A stretch of DNA of 13,471 bases from Lachnospiraceae bacterium (GCA_016287765.1 JAEEWS010000057.1:1-13471), one strand, 5' to 3'; positions 1-7,559 are shown, numbered from the stretch's first letter. Numbers and translations: made by a program. The notes: generated from the letters alone by a model not told the origin.

Positions 1-292
1 ATAATCCTATAGTAGAAGGGATCAGCAGTTTTCTTGTCCTGCTTTTTGCAAATTCCTTTGCGGTATGATTATCCAAATAATATCTGGAGCAAATTCCCGA
101 TATAAGGAACAGCAGAAGCATAAACCACGGATAGACCGCATACATGAAAATGTCATAATACTGCACATCAAGAGCAGTAATCTTTCCTAAGCCACCATGA
201 ATACCTTCGCCATTATACATGTAAAGCACATGATAAATGACAACCAGAACTACAGTTACCCATCTGATATTGTCTAAGTAATATTTTCTCAT
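1..292 (-). CDS. Membrane acyltransferase, acyltransferase 3 family (N-terminal part only)
   Basis: This gene runs off the left edge, so only the first 97 residues are visible. The ATG at 292 follows a good ribosome binding site (AGGTGAGG, about 6 bases upstream). The protein begins MRKYYLDNIRWVTVVLVVIY, with the short basic N-terminus, D-x-x-R in front of the first membrane helix and a following H (YHVLYMYN) typical of integral membrane acyltransferase 3 proteins. A second hydrophobic segment (PWFMLLLFLISGICSRYY) and a cytoplasmic RTRKLLIP stretch follow, matching the family's R-x-x-R/LIP pattern. Such enzymes move acyl groups onto sugars, peptidoglycan or lipids at the membrane; the substrate cannot be read here. 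It follows the rlmD gene on the same strand after about 200 bases that include a hairpin, so it may be a separate unit. Confidence 0.75.
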   Translation of the reverse strand, partial: MRKYYLDNIRWVTVVLVVIYHVLYMYNGEGIHGGLGKITALDVQYYDIFMYAVYPWFMLLLFLISGICSRYYLDNHTAKEFAKSRTRKLLIPSTIGL

Positions 293-355
293 AAATACCT
301 CACCTTTGCAATTATTTTTAACATTATCGTAATTGTAAGGCAAAGAAATGTCCAC

Positions 356-400
356 CAACCAAACCGAACATTTACATAGGTGAAATGTTAAAGTTGGTTG
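356..400 (-). terminator. Imperfect hairpin downstream of rlmD, possible terminator
   Basis: CAACCAA at 356-362 pairs with TTGGTTG at 394-400, and AACATTT at 367-373 pairs with AAATGTT at 383-389, giving a two-part stem with a small internal loop and a 9-nt apical loop. Read leftwards from rlmD it is followed only by a weak T-rich stretch (ATTTCTTTG), so intrinsic termination is plausible but not certain. It could equally be a decayed palindromic element. Confidence 0.35.
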
Positions 401-405
401 CGAAT

Positions 406-501
406 CTAAAATTCTTTCAGCGTAAAGCTCACCTCCCACAAGCTCCCGTAGCTTGTATCGCTGACCAGCTTCACCTGATGGTTGAGTTCATCCTGATTCA
501 A
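406..501 (-). pseudogene. Short coding-like remnant after rlmD
   Basis: The frame that starts with TTG overlapping the rlmD stop (TTGA at 501-498) stays open for 31 codons to a TAG at 408-406. It ends in a protein-like sequence (VKLVSDTSYGSLWEVSFTL) with codon use like the neighbouring genes. No ribosome binding site or ATG is seen, and the frame continues back inside rlmD without an obvious start. It may be the tail of a decayed gene or a chance open frame; I do not recognise a family. Confidence 0.2.
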
Positions 502-1940
502 TGAAGGCTTATATTCTTGCCCAAGCAGACTACCGTCTCCACATTCGCCGTCCAGGGGAACATGTCCACCATGGCAAGTTTTTTGACAGTGTAGCCTGCT
601 TCGAGGAAAGCCGGGAGATCCCGGGCAAGAGATGTGGGCTTGCAGGAAATGTAGACCAGATTGTCAACGCCGTAGGAAATGAGCTTCGGAAGTGCCTTTG
701 GATGAATGCCGTCACGGGGCGGGTCAAGAATGATGAAATCGGGCTTTTCCTTGATCTCATCGATGACCTTAAGGACATCTCCCGCAATGAATTCACAGTT
801 ATCCAGTCCGTTGAGGGCAGCATTGTTTTTTGCAGACTCAACTGCCTCTTCCACGATCTCCACACCGATAACCTTTTTTGCGACGGGTGCAAGCAGCTGG
901 GCAATGGTGCCGGTTCCGGAATACAGATCGAATACAACGGGGAGTTCTTCCTTTGAATCGGAGTTTTCCGGCAGATCTCCTCTGTCTTTTTCCTTTATTG
1001 TTCCGCCCATAAGGCTAAATCTTCTTACAACGTCATAGAGCACTTCCGCGCCCTTTGAATTCGTCTGAAAGAAACTGAAAGGAGTGACCTTGAATCTGAG
1101 TCCCAGGAGTTCCTCCGTAAAATAATCCCGCCCGAAGATCACCTTAAGTTCATCCGCCTGAACATTGTCGGCCAAAGAATCGTTGATACAGTGAAGGAAG
1201 CCCGCGATTTGGCCGTCCAGCTCCAATCCTCTGAGTTTCGATGCAATGCTCTCAATGTCAAACTGAATCTGGGATGTGGTAACAAGCATAACAAGAAGCT
1301 CATTTGCCTTTTCGCTCCTTCGGATCACAAGATGCCTCAAAAGACCTTCATGACTCATTTTGTGGTAATAGGTCAGCTTTTGACGCAAGCATTCCTCGTA
1401 GACAGCCGTGATCACCTTTCTGATGTCTTCACACACTATCCTGCACTCCGGCACGGGAACCACATCGTAAAACGATCCCCTCTTGTGAAGTCCGAGAGCA
1501 AGTTCTCCCCCTTTGCACACATCTCCGAAGGAGAATTCCATTTTGTTCTTGTATCCAAACTCATCAGGGCTTGAAAAAATGCCTTCAAAGACCTCACCCA
1601 CATTTCCAAGGACCGGTCTCAAAAGGTCCAGTACCTGATCTTTTTTTATCTTAAGCTGATCCTCATAGGAAAGAGACTGATAGGCACAGCCCCCGCACTG
1701 TCCGAAATGAGGGCAATGCGCTGTCTCGAGCTCATTCTCGGCTTTGGAAGACACTTTAAGCATCATTCCCTCGCAGTCCCCGTGGCGCTTTTTTGTAACC
1801 CTGAATTCGATCTTCTGCCCGGGAAGCACGTTTTTTACTACGCACTTCTCAATGCCTTCTTCTCCTTCAACAACCACAACGCCCTTGTTGGGAAACAACA
1901 ATTTTTCAACTTTACCTTCGTAGATCTCGCCTTTTTTCAT
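498..1940 (-). CDS. rlmD: 23S rRNA (uracil-5-)-methyltransferase, RlmD/RumA (RlmCD) type
   Basis: This 480-residue protein is expected to transfer a methyl group from SAM to C5 of uridines in 23S rRNA. Residues 1-62 form a TRAM RNA-binding domain. C76, C82, C85 (CPHFGQCGGC) and C166 make the C-x5-C-x2-C...C set that binds a 4Fe-4S cluster in RumA. The C-terminal half has the Rossmann motif DLYSGTGTIAQLL, the FFQTNSKG motif, DPPRDG, and SCKPTSLARD with nucleophile C433. Before the Rossmann motif is a charged low-complexity insertion (KEKDRGDLPENSDSKEE). I chose the ATG at 1940, which overlaps the TGA of the upstream acetyltransferase gene (ATGA), rather than the GTG at 1958, because the TRAM domain begins there. 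AAGGAG lies 17 bases upstream, so coupled translation is likely. It is the last gene of the left operon. Gram-positive members often modify both U747 and U1939 (RlmCD); which applies here is not visible. Confidence 0.93.
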   Translation of the reverse strand: MKKGEIYEGKVEKLLFPNKGVVVVEGEEGIEKCVVKNVLPGQKIEFRVTKKRHGDCEGMMLKVSSKAENELETAHCPHFGQCGGCAYQSLSYEDQLKIKKDQVLDLLRPVLGNVGEVFEGIFSSPDEFGYKNKMEFSFGDVCKGGELALGLHKRGSFYDVVPVPECRIVCEDIRKVITAVYEECLRQKLTYYHKMSHEGLLRHLVIRRSEKANELLVMLVTTSQIQFDIESIASKLRGLELDGQIAGFLHCINDSLADNVQADELKVIFGRDYFTEELLGLRFKVTPFSFFQTNSKGAEVLYDVVRRFSLMGGTIKEKDRGDLPENSDSKEELPVVFDLYSGTGTIAQLLAPVAKKVIGVEIVEEAVESAKNNAALNGLDNCEFIAGDVLKVIDEIKEKPDFIILDPPRDGIHPKALPKLISYGVDNLVYISCKPTSLARDLPAFLEAGYTVKKLAMVDMFPWTANVETVVCLGKNISLH

Positions 1941-2452
1941 TTTGTAAAACTCTTGCACTCCTTAAAACCGTTTTTCTGAAGCACCATTACGGATGCGATG
2001 TTATCCTTTGTCGTGCGTGCATATGCAAGCACTTTTCCCTTTACTTCGTAGGTCATTAAAACCTCGGCGGTGACTTCTTCACCCTGTTTTTCCTCATCCA
2101 GCACCCACAAAAAATCCTCTTCCGCAAATTCTGTCAGTGATCTGAGGGCCTCCGTTGCATACCCCCGTCCGCGCCTGTCCTCCTTCACGCAATAGCCCAC
2201 TTCAAGAGGGCAGCTTCCTTCTCTGAAGCCCGCAAGCCCCACCAGTTGGTCGCTTTCTTTTTCAAAAAGTCCCCAGTAGCCGTAGCCGTAAAAGCCGTAA
2301 GCCACATTAATATAAGCGGTAACCATGTCTTTTGTAAAGGTTTTACCCTCATTTTGCCCAAAAAGCGTTAAAAGCCCGGCTGCTTCATCCGCATCTTTTT
2401 CTTCGATCTCCCTGATGATCAGCCGCTCTGTTTCATCGATCACCATAGACAT
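1937..2452 (-). CDS. GNAT-family N-acetyltransferase
   Basis: This 171-residue protein has the fold signature of GNAT enzymes, which transfer an acetyl group from acetyl-CoA to an amine. It opens with TERLIIREIEEKDAD (beta-1), and has the acetyl-CoA pyrophosphate-binding loop RRGRGYA at residues 93-99 after the EVGYCVKED strand. It ends with the usual NIASVMVLQKNGF helix-strand of RimJ/RimL-like proteins. The stretch YGFYGYGYWGLF (residues 52-63) is aromatic- and glycine-rich. The ATG at 2452 lies inside the 3' end of the peptidase gene (20-base overlap) with GGAAGG just upstream; a second ATG two codons later is also possible. Its stop overlaps the rlmD start. The acceptor cannot be told from the sequence; a ribosomal protein or small metabolite is possible. 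Confidence 0.85.
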   Translation of the reverse strand: MSMVIDETERLIIREIEEKDADEAAGLLTLFGQNEGKTFTKDMVTAYINVAYGFYGYGYWGLFEKESDQLVGLAGFREGSCPLEVGYCVKEDRRGRGYATEALRSLTEFAEEDFLWVLDEEKQGEEVTAEVLMTYEVKGKVLAYARTTKDNIASVMVLQKNGFKECKSFTK

Positions 2453-3713
2453 GCACCAGGCACCTTCCTTCCGTACCGTTTTTCACTTTAACGGTGATGA
2501 ACACATCCCCCTCTTTTTTCCCTATAACGATACCGTTATATGAAACTGTGGCAACCGAGGTGTTTTCAGATCCGAAAGACACTTCTGCATCACTTCCCGC
2601 CGGAAGAAGGAACGGTTTTAAAATGAATCCTTTACCGCACTTTATCCAAATCTCGTTGTAGTTTAAAAGTAATGCCGCAGGGTTGTCTTCCGTCCCCGCC
2701 GGGTCAGAATCTTCGATCAATCCGGAAAGTTTTTCGGGGTCACACTGTCCTCCCTGCATATAATATCCGGTTATCTCCGGAGATCTTTGTGATGTTTCGA
2801 TCATCGCCCTCGCGACTTCCTCTGCATTAAGACCCGTATATGCCATCAATGCTGCCGCATATCCGCTGACTTCCGCCGTTGATACGGATGAACCGCTCAT
2901 GAAGCCCATTCCGTGAGAAAGGGATGTCCACACATCTACACCGTGAGTGCAGACATCTACGGAATCTCTTCCGAAGTTGCCGATGATCTTCACATCTTCC
3001 CCCACATCGGCATATGTTACGGAAAGAATGTTGGGTAAAGAAAGAGAAGCAGGGTACTGTGGTTCCGATCCATTGTCTGTACCGTTATTACCCGCAGAGC
3101 ACACAAACAGCATTTTGGATTCAGCCATAGCTTTTTCCAGTGCAGCATCATTAACAGGTCCGCCCCAGCTCAGATTGCATATGCTTGCTCCGTTCTTCTC
3201 CGCATATCTGATAGCTTTTACAGCCAATGAAGTATTAAAATCATCTTCTTCCAGATGTTCTTTGCCGGTGCCGAATTTAAGGGACATGATCTTTATCCTG
3301 CTGTTTTTTTCTCCGCAGACTTTCTGCGCTCCCTGCACTATCATTCCCGCCATGGCGGTTCCATGGTCATCAACGTACTGCGTTTCGTAGGGAGAGCTTC
3401 CGTATCCGATATCCTGATAGACCGTATTGTCGTCATTATAAAAGTTCCATCCGTTAATATCATCGATATAGCCGTTTCCGTCATCATCCAGGCCGTTTCC
3501 CGGGATCTCGTCTTCGTTAAACCAGATGTAGTCTTTCAGGAAGTAATGCTCCGTATTGATCCCCGTGTCTATCACCGCCACAATGATCTCCTTTGGTGCG
3601 GAAGCATAGACCGGGACTGTGTCGTAAAGCATATACGAAAACAAACTCACCGTGGTGATAATGGCGGTGAGTCTGTGTATGATCCTGTTCTTCTGTTTTT
3701 TTAAATCAGTCAT
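2433..3713 (-). CDS. Secreted subtilisin-family (S8) serine peptidase with C-terminal Ig-like segment
   Basis: This 426-residue protein has a basic N-terminus and hydrophobic helix (about residues 14-36, ending PVYASA) that looks like a signal peptide, so it acts outside the membrane. The catalytic triad is present: D49 in AVIDTGIN, H117 in DDHGTAMAG, and S276 in SGSSVSTAEVSG, with the oxyanion N209 in SAGNNG. The serine motif departs from the usual GTSMAAP (here GSSVSTA), so activity is probable but not certain. A D-rich loop (GLDDDGNGYIDDINGWNF, residues 74-91) resembles calcium-binding insertions of this family. No long propeptide separates the signal from the catalytic domain. The last 70 or so residues look like a short Big_2-type Ig-like fold (SVATVSYNGIVIGKKEGDV). 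It starts one base after the FliD-like stop (TGA T ATG) and lacks a clear ribosome binding site, so translation is probably coupled to that gene. The substrate is unknown. Confidence 0.88.
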   Translation of the reverse strand: MTDLKKQKNRIIHRLTAIITTVSLFSYMLYDTVPVYASAPKEIIVAVIDTGINTEHYFLKDYIWFNEDEIPGNGLDDDGNGYIDDINGWNFYNDDNTVYQDIGYGSSPYETQYVDDHGTAMAGMIVQGAQKVCGEKNSRIKIMSLKFGTGKEHLEEDDFNTSLAVKAIRYAEKNGASICNLSWGGPVNDAALEKAMAESKMLFVCSAGNNGTDNGSEPQYPASLSLPNILSVTYADVGEDVKIIGNFGRDSVDVCTHGVDVWTSLSHGMGFMSGSSVSTAEVSGYAAALMAYTGLNAEEVARAMIETSQRSPEITGYYMQGGQCDPEKLSGLIEDSDPAGTEDNPAALLLNYNEIWIKCGKGFILKPFLLPAGSDAEVSFGSENTSVATVSYNGIVIGKKEGDVFITVKVKNGTEGRCLVHVYGDR

Positions 3714-3714
3714 A

Positions 3715-4998
3715 TCAGCAATAATTGTTGTACATCATTCCGCTGTAGATCGATGTAATGTAAGGATTGTAAGCGAAACGATTTCTGGTGTTCGGATAAA
3801 CCACTATGGTCTTATCCACGTAATCCATGGGATTAAGCGAAACATCAAAAAGCTTTTTTAAAAAGCTTCCGGTAACCTCTGAATCAGGCTTGAACAGCTG
3901 TTCCAGAGAGCCATCTTTCACGGCTTCCGACATCTTTTCGCGGTTCACATACAATCGACCGAGATTGTTGTTTTCAATCTCTATGCCATTTTCGGAAAGG
4001 GTTTCCGAATACTTGTTGAGAAGCCCGTTCAGTTCATACCAGAGACGTTTGGATGCTCTTCTCGTCTGTGCTCCTGATCTGACGTAATCCGTCATGTCAT
4101 TGTATTTGTTAACAAAATCGGAGACTTTACGGTAAACGGTCTCATCGTCAGCGATCTTCAGGATGTTTACGGCCTTACCGTTCGTTTCCCTTTTCAGATC
4201 AAGCAGAAGTCCGTTGGAAGTGACTATCTTTCTGTCAACACTTTCGATCCTCTCTCCATCCACAAAGGCTACGGTCCTGCCCGCCGCTCTCCTTACATTA
4301 TTGAGGCCAAAAAAGTCAACTATGCCTGCATTGGTCCCTTCAGGAGTCTTAGTGTCCTTAAATTCAAAATCGATGCCGTCTTTTTTCGCTTCAAGGTTCA
4401 AAGCCGAGGTTCCCGATGCCTTGTCACTGACCACGTCCGCTCTCAGACCCACCTTTGTTTTATTTATGAAATCAGCAAGCTTGGTCTGCAATTCTCTGTT
4501 ATTGTTCGTTCCGGACACATTAAACTGGAAAGAATAGAAATTGCCTTCGATCTCGACGGTAAAATTGTACTGACCGGATACAAGTGAATTGTCCTTACTG
4601 TTGACCATACGGCCTTCGTTGATCTGTGGAGTGGCAAGTTTTTCGACTTCCACCCGGAGATTATCCACCTTTTTAAGGTCTGTGCCTTCCAGCACATCTA
4701 CTCCCACAGTTCCGGGCATATCAGACTTCACGGTAAACCGGCTGAAAGCACCATCCGCCTCTCCGCTGCCAAGCTCCTTGACAGCTGCGGAAAGCACAAG
4801 TGCGTGCTCCTTGACGGTAAGAGTGTACTCCTGAACCTCGTCGTCGAAATCGATCTTGTACAGAGGCTGCTCCGCATTCATCTTTCTGAGCCGATTGTGT
4901 ATCTCGCTGAGTTCCGATCTCTTGTGTGAGTCAAATCTTGTCTGCCGGCTCATCATATACCCATGTATTAAATTGTTATAGATACTGAGAAGCGGCAT
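3715..4998 (-). CDS. FliD-like (flagellar cap/hook-associated protein 2-like) protein
   Basis: This 427-residue protein resembles the FliD family, whose members cap the flagellar filament and assist flagellin assembly. Visible signs are a middle segment with NFTVEIEGNFYSFQFNV and LADFINKT (residues 145-180), then VAFVDGERIESVDRKIVTS and NGLLLDLKRE (243-270). A helical FVNKYNDMTDYV (295-306) follows, then a C-terminal part with NGIEIENNNLGRLYVNREKM and SLEQLF, matching the end of FliD. It is shorter than most FliD proteins, and no other flagellar gene is in the window. The N-terminus has no signal peptide, as expected for export by the flagellar apparatus. The last residues are tyrosine-rich (ITSIYSGMMYNNYC). 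The ATG at 4998 has a perfect AAAGGAGG site 7 bases upstream, within a hairpin loop. It sits 51 bases after the cytidylate kinase-like gene and one base before the peptidase. It could be a specialised cap or a surface protein derived from one. Confidence 0.65.
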   Translation of the reverse strand: MPLLSIYNNLIHGYMMSRQTRFDSHKRSELSEIHNRLRKMNAEQPLYKIDFDDEVQEYTLTVKEHALVLSAAVKELGSGEADGAFSRFTVKSDMPGTVGVDVLEGTDLKKVDNLRVEVEKLATPQINEGRMVNSKDNSLVSGQYNFTVEIEGNFYSFQFNVSGTNNNRELQTKLADFINKTKVGLRADVVSDKASGTSALNLEAKKDGIDFEFKDTKTPEGTNAGIVDFFGLNNVRRAAGRTVAFVDGERIESVDRKIVTSNGLLLDLKRETNGKAVNILKIADDETVYRKVSDFVNKYNDMTDYVRSGAQTRRASKRLWYELNGLLNKYSETLSENGIEIENNNLGRLYVNREKMSEAVKDGSLEQLFKPDSEVTGSFLKKLFDVSLNPMDYVDKTIVVYPNTRNRFAYNPYITSIYSGMMYNNYC

Positions 4999-4999
4999 T

Positions 5000-5018
5000 A
5001 CGGGACCTCCTTTCCCGT
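5000..5018 (-). promoter_or_regulatory. Hairpin presenting the Shine-Dalgarno of the FliD-like gene in its loop
   Basis: In the mRNA, ACGGGA and UCCCGU form a perfect 6-bp stem enclosing the 7-nt loop AAGGAGG, and the start codon follows one base after the stem. The loop is the ribosome binding site itself. A GGA in the loop of a stem that overlaps the ribosome binding site is the hallmark of CsrA-type translational repressor sites, which in Gram-positive bacteria control flagellin. That identity is an inference; the hairpin is directly visible. Confidence 0.5.
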
Positions 5019-5049
5019 TTTATCGACCCATCCGTGGTACTGCTTTAGC

Positions 5050-5661
5050 TTACAGCTTATCGAGGAAATTAATGAGGCAATCCACCGTATTATCAATGCC
5101 TACAAAGCTGGAATTGATGGACATATGGTAATTGGTAGCCTTTCCCCATTTTTCGCCCGAATGATAATTGTAATAATTCGCTCTGCGCTTGTCTTTCTTT
5201 GTAATGATCTCCTCAACTTTGTCGGGAGAAACATTGTCTATCCTGATGGCTCTTTCCTTACGGAACTCCATATCTGCATATACGAACAGATGAACCACGT
5301 CAGTCCTGTCTTTCAAAATGTAATCGGCGCATCTTCCGACGATCACGCAGGGTCCCTCCTCCGCAACCTTTTTGATCACATCTGACTGAGCCAGATAGAT
5401 CCTGTCATCCAATGAAAGATGTCCGAAGCCCACTTCCTGATTTCCGTAAGCGCTCATCCCCATTGCTATCGAATAGAGCAGACTGTTTGTTGCCTTAGTC
5501 TCGGCATTTGCAAAAGCTGCCTCCGCATATCCGCTTTCCTTTGCCGCACGGGTGATCAATTCGTTATCGTAAAAAGGGATACCGAATCTTTCCGCGATCT
5601 TGGCACCGATCTCACGTCCGCCGCTGCCGTATTGTCTGCTGATCGTAATGATTTTGTTCAT
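5050..5661 (-). CDS. Cytidylate kinase-like family protein
   Basis: This 203-residue protein starts MNKIITISRQYGSGGREIG, which contains the P-loop-like GSGGREIG that binds the nucleotide phosphate in the cytidylate kinase-like family found widely in Clostridia. IPFYDNELI follows, then VGRCADYIL (about residues 108-116) and a lid-like basic segment KKDKRRANYYNYHSG (about 154-168), as in that family. The true Cmk has other signature sequences, so this is probably the paralogous family of unsettled role rather than the essential CMP kinase. The ATG at 5661 has GGGAGG 7 bases upstream. It is the first gene of the five-gene leftward unit and is driven by the promoter at 5748-5776, leaving an 80-nt untranslated leader with a possible AGCCG/CGGCT stem. 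I see no known riboswitch in that leader. Confidence 0.85.
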   Translation of the reverse strand: MNKIITISRQYGSGGREIGAKIAERFGIPFYDNELITRAAKESGYAEAAFANAETKATNSLLYSIAMGMSAYGNQEVGFGHLSLDDRIYLAQSDVIKKVAEEGPCVIVGRCADYILKDRTDVVHLFVYADMEFRKERAIRIDNVSPDKVEEIITKKDKRRANYYNYHSGEKWGKATNYHMSINSSFVGIDNTVDCLINFLDKL

Positions 5662-5747
5662 AGATTACCTCCCGATACAGAGGGCCCGTAGAATTGAAGC
5701 CGACATATGCCTGAAAGCGGCTCAAAGCCCATCTATACTTGAACAGA

Positions 5748-5776
5748 AGTATATCACACGTTCCGCAAAACATCAA
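5748..5776 (-). promoter_or_regulatory. Sigma-A type promoter for the five-gene leftward operon
   Basis: On the minus strand TTGATG (5776-5771) and TATACT (5753-5748) are separated by exactly 17 bases, with a TG one base before the -10 box (extended -10). Predicted start is near 5741. Confidence 0.7.
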
Positions 5777-5820
5777 GTTTTTCAGAAAATTAAGCTTGTT
5801 TTCTCATTTTTGCATCATTA

Positions 5821-7449
5821 CTATTTACTTGTCACTTTAACATGGATCACTTCGAACACTCCGCTTCCGTCGGTAGCCTGAATGTAAATGTCGCATTCAC
5901 CCGGGGCGATGGATTTGAGCTTGCCCTTGTCGGAAACAGTGCAGACGGAATCGTCTGTTGAGTAGTAGCTGACCTCTTTGTTTCCTGCGGTAGTGGGCAG
6001 CACGGTGGGTTCGATGGCATAGTTTCTGTTGACCCTCATTTTAATGTCGGTTTCCTTAACATTTATGGAGCTGACAAGCTTTCCTTCAGCCATATCTACC
6101 ATAATGTAGGTCCCCGGCTCTTCCATGTCAAACACGAAGAATTCCTTTGCATTATCAATGTACTGACCGTTGACTCTTGCCATTATCGTCTTCTTGTTGG
6201 GCGAATAGAAGATGGCGAAATTGTCTGCATCGAACTCATCCGGTCTTCTGACTCTGCAAGGCAAAGGGAATTCCAAAATGGCGTCAGGATCCGTGTAGGT
6301 CACATCAAATCCAAGATAATTCTGAGTGTAGAACACTCTGTTAACACATGTGTCAATGTCTTCCCAATTGACATAGTTTACTTCAATGGTCTGGGCCCAC
6401 TTCTGTCTGCTGACCAAAAGGGTCACAAAGGTCGATGCACCGTTGTCAAGATAGTAAGTCGGAAATTTGTCCCATCTTGCGGTAGGCCGGGCTATGCCCT
6501 GCACTTCAACTCTCATTACATGGCCTCTGTAGCTGACTACAACGTAATTCACACCTTCAAAATTGATCTCCTGTCCCGTAAGGGTGAAATTCTCAACTGT
6601 ATTTTCGCTTCCGTCGTTGTAGGTCACCAGCACTTCAATGTCGGATTCATCAACAGAATTTCCCACGTAGATGGGCTCGCCGATGTAAGTGGCTTTCACC
6701 GAGGTTATTGTCTTTTCCGTACCTCTTACAATAATGGTAACGGGATCCAGGTCACCGTAATAAACGTAGATGGTATTGTTTCCCACGGATTCGACGGTAG
6801 CCGGTTCAAGAGTGAAATTCGTGATAAGGTCCGAGGCCTTGTCGGTCCAGTTGTAGTTGGCATAAACCTGAACATCATTCCTGTTGATGGCATTGGATAC
6901 TATCACCGAGCCACCCTTGTATCTGGCGGTAATACTCACGATCTCCAGGGGCTCCTTACCCGTGACCCTGATCACGGCCTCACAGCCTTCATAATAGATC
7001 GTAATCTCGTTAACGCCCACCTCATATATTGTGGGATCTATGATCTCAAAATCAGAAACGTTCTGAGTCGAATAGGTTTTTCCGTTATAGAAAACTCCTT
7101 TTACTTCCACCTGCTGGCGATCGACTTCATCGCCTACAACAACTTCCTTTCCCTTGTAGCTGGCGATCAGTCTGGTGCATTCAGGGATCTCCGTTGGTGT
7201 GGGAGTCGGCGTTCTCGTAGCCGCCATGAGCTTTACTCCGCTGTTGTACGCTCCTGCTTCACTCAAAGCATTTACAAAGCGCTCATTGCTCACTTCCGCC
7301 ACCGGTGCGGGGGTTGAAGTCCCTTTTGCCACCGGCATTTCCGCCGGGCTCAGGCTTTCAGATCTGTTATATTTTAATGCCGCTGCGGTACCGATTGCCA
7401 AAAGTGCAAGGGATGCCACGGTTAGAACTGCTTTTTTAAAATTTGTCAT
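5821..7449 (-). CDS. Surface protein with three Big_3-type Ig-like modules and a C-terminal Big_2 module
   Basis: This 542-residue protein has a lysine-containing N-terminus and one hydrophobic helix (residues 7-25) followed by no clear cleavage site, so it is either secreted or anchored by that helix. A TPTPTPT linker (residues 80-86) leads into three repeated modules at about 92-165, 169-243 and 247-317. Each has the pattern Y-x-G...D-x-x-V-x-V-x-x-x-Y...V-x-x-N-x-I-x-x-Y-Y-G of group 3 bacterial Ig-like domains. A segment of about 140 residues that I do not recognise follows, with WAQTIEVNYVNWEDIDTC and KKTIMARVNGQYIDNAKEFF. The last 80 residues are a Big_2-type domain (SYYSTDDSVCTVSDKGKLKS). 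I chose the ATG at 7449, which has GAGGTG 8 bases upstream; an ATG five codons earlier would put that site inside the gene. It stands alone and diverges from the tRNA gene. A role in cell-surface binding is likely, but the ligand is unknown. Confidence 0.8.
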   Translation of the reverse strand: MTNFKKAVLTVASLALLAIGTAAALKYNRSESLSPAEMPVAKGTSTPAPVAEVSNERFVNALSEAGAYNSGVKLMAATRTPTPTPTEIPECTRLIASYKGKEVVVGDEVDRQQVEVKGVFYNGKTYSTQNVSDFEIIDPTIYEVGVNEITIYYEGCEAVIRVTGKEPLEIVSITARYKGGSVIVSNAINRNDVQVYANYNWTDKASDLITNFTLEPATVESVGNNTIYVYYGDLDPVTIIVRGTEKTITSVKATYIGEPIYVGNSVDESDIEVLVTYNDGSENTVENFTLTGQEINFEGVNYVVVSYRGHVMRVEVQGIARPTARWDKFPTYYLDNGASTFVTLLVSRQKWAQTIEVNYVNWEDIDTCVNRVFYTQNYLGFDVTYTDPDAILEFPLPCRVRRPDEFDADNFAIFYSPNKKTIMARVNGQYIDNAKEFFVFDMEEPGTYIMVDMAEGKLVSSINVKETDIKMRVNRNYAIEPTVLPTTAGNKEVSYYSTDDSVCTVSDKGKLKSIAPGECDIYIQATDGSGVFEVIHVKVTSK

Positions 7450-7520
7450 AATTTTACACCTCATTCTATATATCGGAATTTCAATGCTTTGGTTTTAGTA
7501 ATTTTATAAAAAATTTTGTA

Positions 7521-7549
7521 TTGACAACAGCAATCCAAGATGGTAAAAT
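7521..7549 (+). promoter_or_regulatory. Strong promoter of the tRNA-Leu gene
   Basis: TTGACA at 7521-7526 and TAAAAT at 7544-7549 have a 17-base spacer, with TGG directly before the -10 box (extended -10). Predicted start near 7556 places it just ahead of the tRNA. Confidence 0.85.
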
Positions 7550-7559
7550 TTCAACGTTT

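Noticed and set aside
438..456. Terminator formed by ACAAGCT/AGCTTGT
   Set aside because: The 7-bp stem is perfect, but no T run follows on either strand.
501..1574. Several plus-strand open frames opposite rlmD
   Set aside because: They are shadows of the rlmD coding sequence, which has all family motifs on the minus strand.
5662..5741. Riboswitch in the leader of the cytidylate kinase-like gene
   Set aside because: Only a weak AGCCG/CGGCT stem is present; no consensus of a known riboswitch class and no terminator is seen.
6520..7317. Long plus-strand open frame of 265 codons opposite the Ig-like gene
   Set aside because: It lies wholly antisense to a well-supported gene, has no ribosome binding site and shows no family pattern.
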